Shown piece after piece: positions 1-8,301 of a stretch of 64,000 nucleotides of DNA (the stretch's first letter is position 1; each line of letters opens with the position of its first letter). Position numbers and translations under genes: made by a program. This DNA comes from Capsulimonadaceae bacterium (lineage in GTDB: Bacteria; Armatimonadota; Armatimonadia; Armatimonadales; Capsulimonadaceae): the NCBI GenBank assembly GCA_031292625.1, contig JARLGU010000031.1, positions 1-64,000 on the forward strand, in the 5' to 3' direction. Below the pieces are notes generated by a model. The model was not told where the DNA came from and did not search any database. It worked only from the letters and a program-made list of their open reading frames with translations.

Positions 1-1
1 C

Positions 2-1570
2 GGCGCGAACGGTCAGGCGGCGTTTAGCGGCCTCGCGTCCGGCGCGTCGTACCCGTACACGGTGTCGGCTGCGAACTACAACGCGTACAGCGGCAGCGCA
101 ACGGCCGGGACGAACGCGACGGCGACGCTGGTTCGCACATTGGTAAGCGAGACGATCACGGTGACGAGCGATGGGACGACAGCCGTCTCCGGCGCGAGCG
201 TGACGCTGAACGGCGTGACGGTTGTAAGCGGCGCGAACGGTCAGGCTGCGTTTGGCGGCCTGTCCTCCGGCGCGTCGTACCCGTACACGATATCGGCAAC
301 GAACTACAACGCGTACAGCGGCAGCGCAACAGCTGGGACGAACGCGACGGCGACGCTGGTTCGCACGTTGGTGAGCGAGACGATCACGGTGACGAGCGAC
401 GGGACGACGCCAATTGCCGGCGCGACCGTGCGGCTGTTCCTTAGTCTACCAACCGTTCGAGTGAGCACAAACCGCAAGGCGTTGATTGCGCCAATTCAAA
501 CGGCGACGACCGGAAGCGATGGAACCGCGACTTTCACGGGCCTGGCATCAGGCCAGACGTACGCGTATACAGTCGGGGCGACAAACTATGATAATCGCAA
601 CGGCACATTCTCCGCAGGCACGCCAGTCACCGTCACACTGAACCGCACCCTGGTGGACGAGACGATCACCGTAACAAGCGACGGCACGACGCCAATCAGT
701 GGGGCTAGCGTCACGCTTAACAACACAACGGTGAGCACCGGCGACGCCGGAACCGCGACGTTTACCGGTTTGCTGGCCGGTCAGTCGTATGCATACACAA
801 TTACCGCGACGAACTACAACACCGTGACTGGCGCCGCGACGGCAGGTACCGCTATTACGGCCACAATGACCCTCGCAATCGTCAGTGAGACGATCACGGT
901 CACCAGCGATGGGACCACGCCAATTGCCGGCGCGACCGTCACGCTCAATAACTCGACTACAACAACCAACCAGTATGGACAGGCCGTTTTCACCGGACTC
1001 ACCTCTAGCAAAGGCTACGCATACACGGTAACGGCTACAAACTACGACACGTACAACGGCAACGCGACAGCAGGCACTCCCGCCACGATCACAATGGTTC
1101 GCACTCTTGTCAGTGAGACGATCACCGTAACAAGCGACGGCACGACGCCAATCAGTGGGGCTAGCGTCACACTTAACAACACAACGGTGAGCACCGGCTC
1201 TGATGGAACAGCGACCTTCACCGGTCTATCAATGGGCGAGGTCTATACGTTTTACGTGTCAGCGACGAACTATGTTGGCATTCAGAGCAACTGTCAGGCC
1301 GGCTCGAACCTCATAGTCACGCTAACTTCCTCCTTGGTGAGTTCAACGATTACGGTGGTGGACGGATCCGGCGACGCAATCTCCGGCGCGCGCGTGATAG
1401 TTAACAACACGACGAAGTTCACGGATGCGAACGGACAGGTCACGTTTACAGGTCTTGTGCGTTGGGGGGCGTACACTTACTCCATATCGGCATCTGGTTA
1501 TAACTCAGCCTCGGGCTATATTTTTGGAGGGGTAAGTATGAAAATATGGATGACCGCCCCAAATGGGTAA
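2..1570 (+). CDS. Tandem-repeat surface/adhesin-like protein (5' end outside window)
   Basis: The frame is open from the first bases of the window, so this is the C-terminal part of a longer protein, about 522 residues seen. It is built from beta-rich modules of the carboxypeptidase-regulatory/Cna-B-like kind: each begins with ETITVTSDGTTPISGASVTL, continues with a DGTATFTGL turn and ends with YxYTxxATNYNxYxGxATAG. No membrane anchor or sorting motif is visible; the protein ends in a divergent last module (ITVVDGSGDAISGARVIV). Such modules usually form extended stalks on secreted or surface proteins, so an extracellular structural or adhesive role is inferred. Substrate and partner are unknown. 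The Thr/Ser/Asn-rich composition fits an exported protein. Confidence 0.75.
   Translation, partial: GANGQAAFSGLASGASYPYTVSAANYNAYSGSATAGTNATATLVRTLVSETITVTSDGTTAVSGASVTLNGVTVVSGANGQAAFGGLSSGASYPYTISATNYNAYSGSATAGTNATATLVRTLVSETITVTSDGTTPIAGATVRLFLSLPTVRVSTNRKALIAPIQTATTGSDGTATFTGLASGQTYAYTVGATNYDNRNGTFSAGTPVTVTLNRTLVDETITVTSDGTTPISGASVTLNNTTVSTGDAGTATFTGLLAGQSYAYTITATNYNTVTGAATAGTAITATMTLAIVSETITVTSDGTTPIAGATVTLNNSTTTTNQYGQAVFTGLTSSKGYAYTVTATNYDTYNGNATAGTPATITMVRTLVSETITVTSDGTTPISGASVTLNNTTVSTGSDGTATFTGLSMGEVYTFYVSATNYVGIQSNCQAGSNLIVTLTSSLVSSTITVVDGSGDAISGARVIVNNTTKFTDANGQVTFTGLVRWGAYTYSISASGYNSASGYIFGGVSMKIWMTAPNG
146..1567 (+). repeat. 228-bp in-frame tandem repeats
   Basis: Module starts fall at 146, 374, 656, 884, 1112 and 1340. 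The spacing is exactly 228 bp (76 codons), except the 374-655 unit, which is 282 bp because of a 54-bp insertion (LFLSLPTVRVSTNRKAL region). Units starting at 656 and 1112 share an almost identical stretch of about 80 bp, closer than to the unit between them. This suggests recent duplication or gene conversion. The last unit is the most diverged. Confidence 0.9.
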
Positions 1571-1619
1571 AATCTCGCCGAAGTACGTAGCTAACGAATG
1601 CGACACTCCAATTCGCCGG

Positions 1620-1649
1620 TTGCCTTTTTCCCGCTTCGCCTGCTATAAT
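1620..1649 (+). promoter_or_regulatory. Promoter of tRNA-Cys
   Basis: A -35 box TTGCCT (1620-1625), an 18-bp spacer and a perfect -10 TATAAT (1644-1649) lie 16 nt before the mature tRNA. Confidence 0.75.
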
Positions 1650-1665
1650 CTAAGCAGCGTTCTTT

Positions 1666-1740
1666 GGCGCCGTACCCAAGTGGTAAGGGAGAGGTCTGCA
1701 AAACCTTTATGCAGCGGTTCGATTCCGCTCGGCGCCTCCA
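1666..1740 (+). tRNA. tRNA-Cys (GCA)
   Basis: A full cloverleaf can be drawn. The acceptor arms GGCGCCG (1666-1672) and CGGCGCC (1730-1736) pair, the anticodon stem GAGGT/ACCTT holds the loop CTGCAAA (anticodon GCA), and the T arm has the usual GGTTCGATTCC. The discriminator is U at 1737 and CCA is encoded (1738-1740). Confidence 0.95.
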
Positions 1741-1745
1741 GAAGA

Positions 1746-1776
1746 GAAAGGCCGGTCCACCGTGGACCGGCCTTTC
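1746..1776. terminator. Shared bidirectional hairpin terminator
   Basis: A perfect 15-bp inverted repeat (1746-1760 with 1762-1776), A-rich on the 5' side and T-rich on the 3' side. It sits between tRNA-Cys on the plus strand and the zinc-ribbon gene ending at 1790 on the minus strand, so it can serve both. The T tract is short in each direction. Confidence 0.7.
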
Positions 1777-1789
1777 TGCGTTGGTTGCG

Positions 1790-2176
1790 CTAGGAGTCGT
1801 CGTGGCCTCGAAAAATGGCGATTAGGAGCAGCCAGAGCGCGATGTACCACACGCGGCGTCCTGCCGGGCTCGATGCGCCGTTTTCGATGGCCGTCCCAGC
1901 GCCGTGCAGCAGGCCAAGCGGGCGGATCGGGATCCGGTTGCGCGCGCAGTCGCGGCAGCGGACGCCGGCTGGCGTGTAGACTGAGCAGCGGGGGCAGATC
2001 GGCGTTTCGCAGCGACCGCAGCGAAGAAGCGTGCGCACTTTCGGATGCCGCGAACACGGAAACGCCCCGTTTTCGTCCGTCTGAAGCGTCTCGGCCGCGG
2101 ACGATGCCTTTTCGCCGCACTGCGAACAGAACTTCGCGCTTTTTTCCATCGTGGCCCCACAACCAGAGCAGATCAT
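1790..2176 (-). CDS. Zinc-ribbon / B-box-like small membrane protein
   Basis: 128 residues. The N-terminus is a zinc ribbon (CSGCGATMEKSAKFCSQCG). A second B-box-type cysteine/histidine cluster follows (CSRHPKVRTLLRCGRCETPICPRC, then CRDCA). The C-terminus has one hydrophobic segment (VWYIALWLLLIAIF) just before the end. It therefore looks like a tail-anchored membrane protein with a cytoplasmic metal-binding head. Proteins with this head often carry a longer membrane domain; here only one segment remains. The start at 2176 was chosen because AGGAAGGA lies 7 nt upstream; an in-frame ATG at 2194 is the alternative. Function unknown. Confidence 0.7.
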   Translation of the reverse strand: MICSGCGATMEKSAKFCSQCGEKASSAAETLQTDENGAFPCSRHPKVRTLLRCGRCETPICPRCSVYTPAGVRCRDCARNRIPIRPLGLLHGAGTAIENGASSPAGRRVWYIALWLLLIAIFRGHDDS

Positions 2177-2362
2177 AATGTAATCCTTCCTCATAGAATC
2201 TACCCCAACAAGGCGCGCGGGACTATTATGATGCGGGCATTTTTGCAGGGTGGGGCGTTGGGCGCGCGCCCCAGCGAGACCATTGCCGGATTCCGGACGT
2301 TGCTTTGAGTATACTATCAAGACTCCGCCATGGCGCGTTGAAAATGAGGCTGCTGGTTTACG

Positions 2363-3664
2363 ATGAGTTTGCCCGACGATGATCCCTTCGACCTTCTGGT
2401 AACCGGATCGCCCCAACCGCATATGAGATTGGGCGACCTTCTGACGCTCGTGCAGTGCACGATCGCGGATCATTTGCCGGACGCCTACTGGATTGTCGCT
2501 GAGGTGGCGGAATTCAAGACATCGCCGCGCGGCTACACGCATTTCACTCTGATCGAAAAGAAGGCCGAATCGCTTGTCGCCAAGGCGCCCGCCGTGATGT
2601 GGCGTCAGGCGTCGCAATCCGCGCTGCCGCGGTTTCGTGCGGCGACGGGGGCGGCATTGGGCGTCGGCATGAACGTGCTGCTAAAGGTGACCGTTCAGTT
2701 TCACGTTCAGTACGGCTTACAGCTTGAAATCCTCGACATCGATGCCAGCTACACGCTTGGCGAGATGGCGCGCCAGCGCAAAGAGGTGCTCGACCGCTTG
2801 GAGCGCGAGGGACGTATCGATCGCAACAAGCGGCTCCCCTTCCCGTTGGTTCCGCAAAAGATCGCGCTGGTCTCGTCAAAGACGGCGGCCGGTTATGAGG
2901 ATTTTGTCCATCAGGTGACGACCAATGCCTATGGTTTCGCGTTTCGCCACGAACTCTTCCAGTGCCTGATGCAGGGCTCGGGCGCTCCAGCGCAGATCGT
3001 CGCGGCGTTCGAGTCCATTGGAAGGCTTGCGCATCGCTTCGATGTGGTCGTCGTCATTCGCGGCGGCGGTTCTTCGGTGGATTTGAGCGTGTTCGATGAC
3101 TATTCCATTGGCGCGGCAATCTCCGACTGTCCCCTGCCGGTGATCACCGGGATCGGACACGAGCGCGATGAGTCGGTGGCCGATGCGTGCGCCTATGCGC
3201 GGGCTAAAACGCCGACGGCGGCGGCTGAGCTGGTTATCGGGACCGTACGGGCGTTCGCGGAGCGGCTGGAACTGGCAAGCGCAACGCTTTCCGAGAGTGC
3301 GCGGAGGCGGATAATCGAGGAACGATCGATCATCGACGATGCATCGAAGGCCCTGTCGCGTCGCGCGGCATCGATTACGGAGATTCATCACGGACGTCTA
3401 GACCGCGCGGGGATTGCGGTAGCGTCGGCATCGCGCCGGATTATCGATCGGAACGACGCGACGTTGAAACATCTTGACACTGCAATCCGGCTGCTGGATC
3501 CAGAGAACGTTCTGCGTCGCGGCTACAGTATTACGTTTCATGACGGTCACGCCGTGCGCGGCCTGGACGGCGTTGCCCCTGGGGACTTGCTGACGACGCG
3601 CGTCTTCGGGGGAACGATCGAGAGCCAGGTCGCCGGGGTACATTTGGATGAGGAGAATGAGTAA
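2363..3664 (+). CDS. xseA: Exodeoxyribonuclease VII large subunit
   Basis: 433 residues, the usual length. The N-terminal OB-fold (about 20-125, with WIVAEVAEFKTSPRGYTHFT) binds single-stranded DNA. The catalytic core carries the family signatures KIALVSSKTAAGYEDF, VVIRGGGSSVDL, ITGIGHERDESVADACA and KTPTAAAEL. With XseB it forms a cytoplasmic nuclease that degrades single-stranded DNA to oligonucleotides in repair. A TATACT box at 2310-2315 may be its -10. The ribosome site is weak (GAGG 13 nt before ATG). The stop overlaps the region carrying the xseB start signals, so the two genes are translationally linked. Confidence 0.95.
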   Translation: MSLPDDDPFDLLVTGSPQPHMRLGDLLTLVQCTIADHLPDAYWIVAEVAEFKTSPRGYTHFTLIEKKAESLVAKAPAVMWRQASQSALPRFRAATGAALGVGMNVLLKVTVQFHVQYGLQLEILDIDASYTLGEMARQRKEVLDRLEREGRIDRNKRLPFPLVPQKIALVSSKTAAGYEDFVHQVTTNAYGFAFRHELFQCLMQGSGAPAQIVAAFESIGRLAHRFDVVVVIRGGGSSVDLSVFDDYSIGAAISDCPLPVITGIGHERDESVADACAYARAKTPTAAAELVIGTVRAFAERLELASATLSESARRRIIEERSIIDDASKALSRRAASITEIHHGRLDRAGIAVASASRRIIDRNDATLKHLDTAIRLLDPENVLRRGYSITFHDGHAVRGLDGVAPGDLLTTRVFGGTIESQVAGVHLDEENE

Positions 3665-3665
3665 C

Positions 3666-3995
3666 ATGTCGGAGACGGCGATTTCATATGATGCGGCGAT
3701 CAAGGAGCTCGAAGCGATGGTTGCCCGCTTTGAGCAAGCGGAGATCGGAGTCGACGAACTGGTCGGCCAGATCAAGCGCGCGGGAGTGCTGATTAAGACC
3801 TGCCGGCAGCGCTTGCGCGTCGTCGAGGACGAGATGCAGGGAGCGATCGAAGAGCTTGTAGAGGAAGAAGCGAAAACGGACACAGACACAGGCGTCGACG
3901 ATGCGGGCGACCCTTTCGATGACGCTCCGCAACCGGCCAAGAAGGCGTCCCGCAAGGCCAGTTCAAGCGAGCCAGGCGGTTTGTTCGAGCTTTAG
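3666..3995 (+). CDS. xseB: Exodeoxyribonuclease VII small subunit
   Basis: 109 residues. The first 60 match the XseB helical hairpin (ISYDAAIKELEAMVARFEQ, then ELVGQIKRAGVLIKTC). The acidic, low-complexity tail after residue 65 is longer than in typical XseB (about 80 residues) and ends in a Lys-rich stretch. ATG 3666 is preferred because GAGGAG lies 10 nt upstream; upstream in-frame ATGs at 3648 and 3657 lie inside xseA. XseB is the small subunit that associates with XseA. Confidence 0.9.
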   Translation: MSETAISYDAAIKELEAMVARFEQAEIGVDELVGQIKRAGVLIKTCRQRLRVVEDEMQGAIEELVEEEAKTDTDTGVDDAGDPFDDAPQPAKKASRKASSSEPGGLFEL

Positions 3996-4136
3996 CACAA
4001 GGCCGCGTCTGTTTGCGATCGTAGCTACGAGGGGATTTATGTAGCAAACAACCATATTCATTCATCCTCAAAAAACTTCAAACCCCGCGGCCATCGAACT
4101 CTTACTTACACGCGTTATCGAGCAAGAATTGACTAT

Positions 4137-4165
4137 TTGACAGCGTTAGATACTCATGGTACGAT
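4137..4165 (+). promoter_or_regulatory. Promoter of the SpoIIE-type phosphatase gene
   Basis: TTGACA (4137-4142), a 17-bp spacer and TACGAT (4160-4165) lie in an AT-rich gap. Transcription would start near 4172, leaving a leader of about 30 nt. The gap 3996-4136 shows nothing else. Confidence 0.75.
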
Positions 4166-4203
4166 ACTCATAGCAATTAAGATAATGCAGTTAGAATAGG
4201 ACG

Positions 4204-6987
4204 ATGATTGCTGAGAACCCTGATCCGCCGCATCATCCTCATAGCAGCCTAAACGCCCTTCTTCACAATCTGCCCGACGCGGTGATCGCGGTCGACGGCG
4301 CTTTCAAGACTCTCTACTGGAATCCCGCCGCGGAAACGTTGTTTGGCGTATCGGTTGCGGATGCTCATAGCCGGTTGCAGAGCGATCTCTACGACATGAT
4401 CTGGCCCGATCCTGACGAGAGGCAGCGCGCGATCGATTGCCTCTTGTCCGTTGGATCGTGGCGGGGCGAGAGCAACATTGTCCGGCATGACGGAACCGCT
4501 GTTCGTGTTGAGGCGAACGTAAGCGTCCTTCGCGATGATTACGGAAATTCCCTTGGAGTGGTGGCAAGCATTCGCGATATCGGTCCTCGAACCGCCGCCG
4601 AACAACGCACGCTTAAGGCTGAAGCGGAGTTCCAGGCGCTCCTAGAATCCGGTATCGTTGCCGTCGCGCGATCAACGGAAACACGATTTCTCTACGTAAA
4701 CGACTATTTTTGCTCGATGCTTGGCTATTCGCGGGAGGAATTGCTCGAAGGCGGGATCGACTGGCAAACTCTGTCTCTCAAGAAGAACCTCGCGTCTCTG
4801 AACGCCAACATGGCGAAGCTAAGAACGGTAGGCCGTGTCATGCCGTTCGCGAAGGAGTATTGCCGCAAGGACGGATCCATCGCAAGCGTCATTTTATGCG
4901 GCTATGCGACCTGCCAGGAGCCGCTCGAGTTTATTACATTTTTGTTAGACGACTCGGAGCGCAAGGAGATCGAACAGCGCTCGCTTGTTGCCGAGGCCCA
5001 ATTCCGGGCGCTCGTCGATTCCAACATCATCGGCATCGTCCAGTCCAACGAGAGCGGCTTCATCAGCGTCAACGACTATTTCTGCCGGATCCTAGGATAT
5101 AGCCGCGAGGAGCTGCTCAGTGGAACCATTGACTGGCGTGCGTTGACGCTGGACAACGGAATCGACGTTCTCGAAGAGCGCATGGCACAGTTGAGGACCG
5201 ATGGCTGCGTCATGCCGTTCGACAAAGTTTACCGGTGCAAGGACGGTTCGCTGGCCAGCGTACTGCTGAGCGCTATTGCAACGCGCAGAGATCCGCTCGA
5301 ATGGATTAGCGTTGTTCAAGACCTATCGGAGCGTAAGAAGGTTTTCGACGCCCTATTAGAGAGCGAAGAGCGCTACCGCACGGTCATTGAAAGCGTCGCG
5401 GAAGGGATTACGGTCCTGGACGCCCAGGGGAATTTCGTAAGCGCCAACGCAAGCGCCGAGTTGCTGCTAGGACTCAAGCTCGATCAACTGAAGCAGCACC
5501 CAGGGGGCGATCAATTCTGGCGTGGCTTACGCGAAGATGGCTCGCCGTTGCCATCCGACGAGTTTCCAGGGATCCTTGCGATCCGGACAGGACGTCCCCA
5601 ATACGGCACGGTTATTGGAGTCCGCCAGCCCGGCGGAACCATCGTCTGGCTGCAGGTTAATGCGCGCCCCCTGCATGATCCGGCAACGGGACGCTTAATC
5701 GGGTCCGTCTCGTCGTACTTTGACATCTCCGACCGGAAAATGGCCGAACAACGCCTGCGGGATCGTGCCGCGCGTGAGGCCTTCATCAACCGGATCAACG
5801 AAGCGATCCGGGCTACGTTCGATCCCGTGGCGATTCAATACAGCGTTGCAAACCTGCTTGGCGAACTCCTTAAACTCGACCGCTGCTTCTATATTCAGTA
5901 CGATGAAGCGAATGATCTCATTTTCCGCGCCCCTGATTTTCACCGTCCCGATCTTCGATCGATTCAGGGCTTTGACAGGTATTCGGATGCTTTTCGCGGA
6001 CGAGACCAAATGTTCTCGACGGGGACCGCGGTCATCGCGGATGTCGAAGCCTCGGATCTTCCGGATGATATGAAGGTCTCCCTGTGTAAGCTGGATGAAA
6101 GGTCGCTGATTGCCGTGCCATTCTACGACCGTGGTGGCTATGCCGCTGCTCTCGTGTGCGCGATGGCAGAGCCGCGAGAATGGACTCATGAAGAGATCCA
6201 CCTGGTCGAGCAAGCGGCGACAATGACCCATAGCGCTGTTCTAGCGGCAAATGTGGTGAAGCGTGATACGGCAATCGCAAATCAACTGCAAGACGCCTTG
6301 AGGCCAGCGATCCCGCAACGGATCGCCGGGCTTACGCTTGCCAGCTTCTACCGTCCCGCCCTCGAGGAGGCGCAGGTTGGCGGCGATTTCGTCGACGTGT
6401 TTCCGGCTGGCGACGGCTCAGTCTATCTGGTTGTGGGCGATGTCTCGGGCAAAGGGCTTGCTGCGGCGTCCCAGGTCGCGACCATCCGGAATATGCTCAG
6501 GTTTGCGCTTCTTTCAGATAAGTCGATGACCGCGGCACTGGGCAAGCTTAACGCGATCGTCGCCGGTCACGACCAGATCAACGGCTTTGTGACCCTGTTT
6601 ACGGCTCGGTATGATGCCCAGACGAGGACGCTGTCCTATGTGAACTGCGGCCACGAAGCAGGGCTGCACGTGACGTCAGCCACGGGAGAATCTCAAGCGC
6701 TTCCTCCGACCGGCACCGTGCTTGGCGCGTTTCCTGAAGCTTCATTCGGCGTGGAAACGAGGCAATTGTCGGAAGGGGATCTTCTGGTCGTGTTTACGGA
6801 CGGCTTCACCGAAGCTGGGCACGCCCCCTCCGAACTGCTGACAGGCGAAGGTATGGCTAGACTTGTTGCGGCGGCGCATCCGGTGACCGAGCCCCAAAGG
6901 CTCGTCGATCTCTTGATGTCCGCCGTCGACGCTCACACGAACGGAGTCGTCCGCGACGACCAGTGCGTCCTGGTCGCCATGGCGTGA
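4204..6987 (+). CDS. Multi-PAS/GAF sensor serine phosphatase (SpoIIE/RsbU type)
   Basis: 927 residues, cytoplasmic, no membrane segment. Order: PAS1 (about 17-135), PAS2 (139-255), PAS3 (262-378), PAS4 (387-515), GAF (523-690), PP2C/SpoIIE phosphatase (694-927). The phosphatase keeps its metal-binding motifs VGGDFVDVF, VVGDVSGKG, VNCGHEAG, FTDGFTEA and a final DDQCVLV. PAS2 and PAS3 are clearly duplicates of each other (both have NDYFCxxLGYSREELL). Enzymes of this class dephosphorylate an anti-sigma antagonist or other phosphoserine protein in response to a ligand or redox signal. No anti-sigma factor or antagonist gene is adjacent, so the target is unknown. Confidence 0.9.
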   Translation: MIAENPDPPHHPHSSLNALLHNLPDAVIAVDGAFKTLYWNPAAETLFGVSVADAHSRLQSDLYDMIWPDPDERQRAIDCLLSVGSWRGESNIVRHDGTAVRVEANVSVLRDDYGNSLGVVASIRDIGPRTAAEQRTLKAEAEFQALLESGIVAVARSTETRFLYVNDYFCSMLGYSREELLEGGIDWQTLSLKKNLASLNANMAKLRTVGRVMPFAKEYCRKDGSIASVILCGYATCQEPLEFITFLLDDSERKEIEQRSLVAEAQFRALVDSNIIGIVQSNESGFISVNDYFCRILGYSREELLSGTIDWRALTLDNGIDVLEERMAQLRTDGCVMPFDKVYRCKDGSLASVLLSAIATRRDPLEWISVVQDLSERKKVFDALLESEERYRTVIESVAEGITVLDAQGNFVSANASAELLLGLKLDQLKQHPGGDQFWRGLREDGSPLPSDEFPGILAIRTGRPQYGTVIGVRQPGGTIVWLQVNARPLHDPATGRLIGSVSSYFDISDRKMAEQRLRDRAAREAFINRINEAIRATFDPVAIQYSVANLLGELLKLDRCFYIQYDEANDLIFRAPDFHRPDLRSIQGFDRYSDAFRGRDQMFSTGTAVIADVEASDLPDDMKVSLCKLDERSLIAVPFYDRGGYAAALVCAMAEPREWTHEEIHLVEQAATMTHSAVLAANVVKRDTAIANQLQDALRPAIPQRIAGLTLASFYRPALEEAQVGGDFVDVFPAGDGSVYLVVGDVSGKGLAAASQVATIRNMLRFALLSDKSMTAALGKLNAIVAGHDQINGFVTLFTARYDAQTRTLSYVNCGHEAGLHVTSATGESQALPPTGTVLGAFPEASFGVETRQLSEGDLLVVFTDGFTEAGHAPSELLTGEGMARLVAAAHPVTEPQRLVDLLMSAVDAHTNGVVRDDQCVLVAMA

Positions 6988-6991
6988 GCGC

Positions 6992-7747
6992 CTAGACCTC
7001 GCCCGCATAGCTGCGAGTCATCATTGGCTGCGGCAGTTTCCCGGATTGGCTGTACGTGTGAAACACGCTGGTCAACGCCTTGATAAAGGGAAGATAGTTG
7101 GCGTCGCCGGCCGACGGCGCGTGGGACGCCGACAAGCTGTTGCCGACGAATGCCTCCAACGTGAGCATCCGGTTGTTCTCGAACGTTCTTTCCTCGTAGA
7201 TACCACTCCGAAAGAAAGCTGCCAGCGCTTCGGGACTCGCGTGTCCGCGGCCAGCGGGGCCTGCAAAGTCGGAGCAGTATTGCCGCAACACGTTCGCGTA
7301 TTCCCTGGCCAGCCCGGTTTCCTGTTCCCGCCGGTTCCAAACGAGGATTACCTTGCCTCCGGCTTTGAGTATTCTTTGAAACTCGATGCGCGTTGCGACA
7401 GGGTCGAACCAGTGAAAAGCCTGGCCGACCGTTATGAAGTCCACGGAACCGTCTGGCAGTTCCGTCTTCTCAGCGCTGCCGGGGATGGCGGTGAAGCTGC
7501 GCAGGTGCTCACAGAACTTCTCGCAGGCGCGGCGCATATTGGCGTTCGGCTCGACAGCATAGATCCGGCCAGCAATTTCTCCTACCAGCCGAGTCAAGAT
7601 CCCGGTCCCAGCTCCAATATCGGCGACCTTGGACGAGCGATTGATGCCGATGATGTCACCGAGGTACGCGATGAATTCCTCCGGATAGCTTGGACGATAC
7701 TTTTCGTAATCCGATGCCTTGTTCGAAAATCTCTCTTTGCTGTCCAC
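6992..7747 (-). CDS. Class I SAM-dependent methyltransferase
   Basis: 251 residues. Motif I is VADIGAGTGILTRLV (about 40-54). Then follow the acidic loop AVEPNANM, motif II-like SVDFITVGQAFHWFD and motif III RILKAGGKVILVWNRR, the arrangement of the UbiE/methyltransf_11 group. The substrate cannot be told. The start is a GTG (7745-7747) with AGGAC just upstream. It converges on the phosphatase gene with 4 bp between stops. Repeat copy A begins about 30 bp upstream of the start, so the promoter may lie within or beyond that repeat. Confidence 0.88.
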   Translation of the reverse strand: MDSKERFSNKASDYEKYRPSYPEEFIAYLGDIIGINRSSKVADIGAGTGILTRLVGEIAGRIYAVEPNANMRRACEKFCEHLRSFTAIPGSAEKTELPDGSVDFITVGQAFHWFDPVATRIEFQRILKAGGKVILVWNRREQETGLAREYANVLRQYCSDFAGPAGRGHASPEALAAFFRSGIYEERTFENNRMLTLEAFVGNSLSASHAPSAGDANYLPFIKALTSVFHTYSQSGKLPQPMMTRSYAGEV

Positions 7748-7779
7748 TCAGTTTGTCCTGAATCAGCCACGCCGCTCCA

Positions 7780-8009
7780 TAAGAGCGTTTGCAACAAATC
7801 GAAACGTCCCGTAAGATGGCTTCCCGGCCGCCGTTGCCGTTCTTGACAAAGGGGGGCCGCGGCCATTTCACGACTTCGCGATACGTGTTGCTTACCGGAC
7901 GTTAGCGGCAAAAGCCGTGTGCGTGTCGACGCGTTTTCGTCGATCGCCGCCGTGAACGATGCGCGGGCAAAAAAAACGCCCCGGCGGCACGAGCCATCCT
8001 GAATCTTGT
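7780..8009 (-). repeat. Interspersed structured repeat, copy A (single-unit form)
   Basis: Reading the minus strand, this 230-bp stretch aligns along its length with the repeats at 24333-24657 and 39346-39670. It lacks the second of their two 93-bp internal units. Shared blocks include GGCTCGTGCCGCCGGGGC, TCGTTCACGGCG, TTTTGCCGC and a GC-rich 3' block ending in GACGTTTCGA. No transposase is nearby. The flanking stretch 8010-8301 shows no gene I can support. Confidence 0.8.
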
Positions 8010-8301
8010 CCCCGGTACGCCCATGAATTACACGGGCCCGTAAAAGGTTCGCGCTGCCCAGCAAGGAACATCGACAAATAGGCCACGACTCCTTACGTCA
8101 TTCTCTTGCAATAGAACGAAGCATACATTTGTTACTGCACATTGTGGCACTTTGTTCCGTCGCGTCACGTCTGAACCTGCCGTCGAACTTTGGGCAGCCG
8201 GAACTTTAGGCCTCAGGATGGGTTTGGTGATGTTAGGGTAACATGACTCCATCTCTATTGGTCATGCAACGGTTGCGGCGGGGTTTGGCGTAGGTGAGTG
8301 T

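Noticed and set aside
1563-1793. Plus-strand frame across tRNA-Cys
   Set aside because: It overlaps the tRNA and its terminator.
8010-8301. Search for a Pup/UBact-like small gene upstream of the PafA-like gene
   Set aside because: No short frame with a ribosome site and a Gly-Gly-Glu/Gln-like tail is present on either strand.
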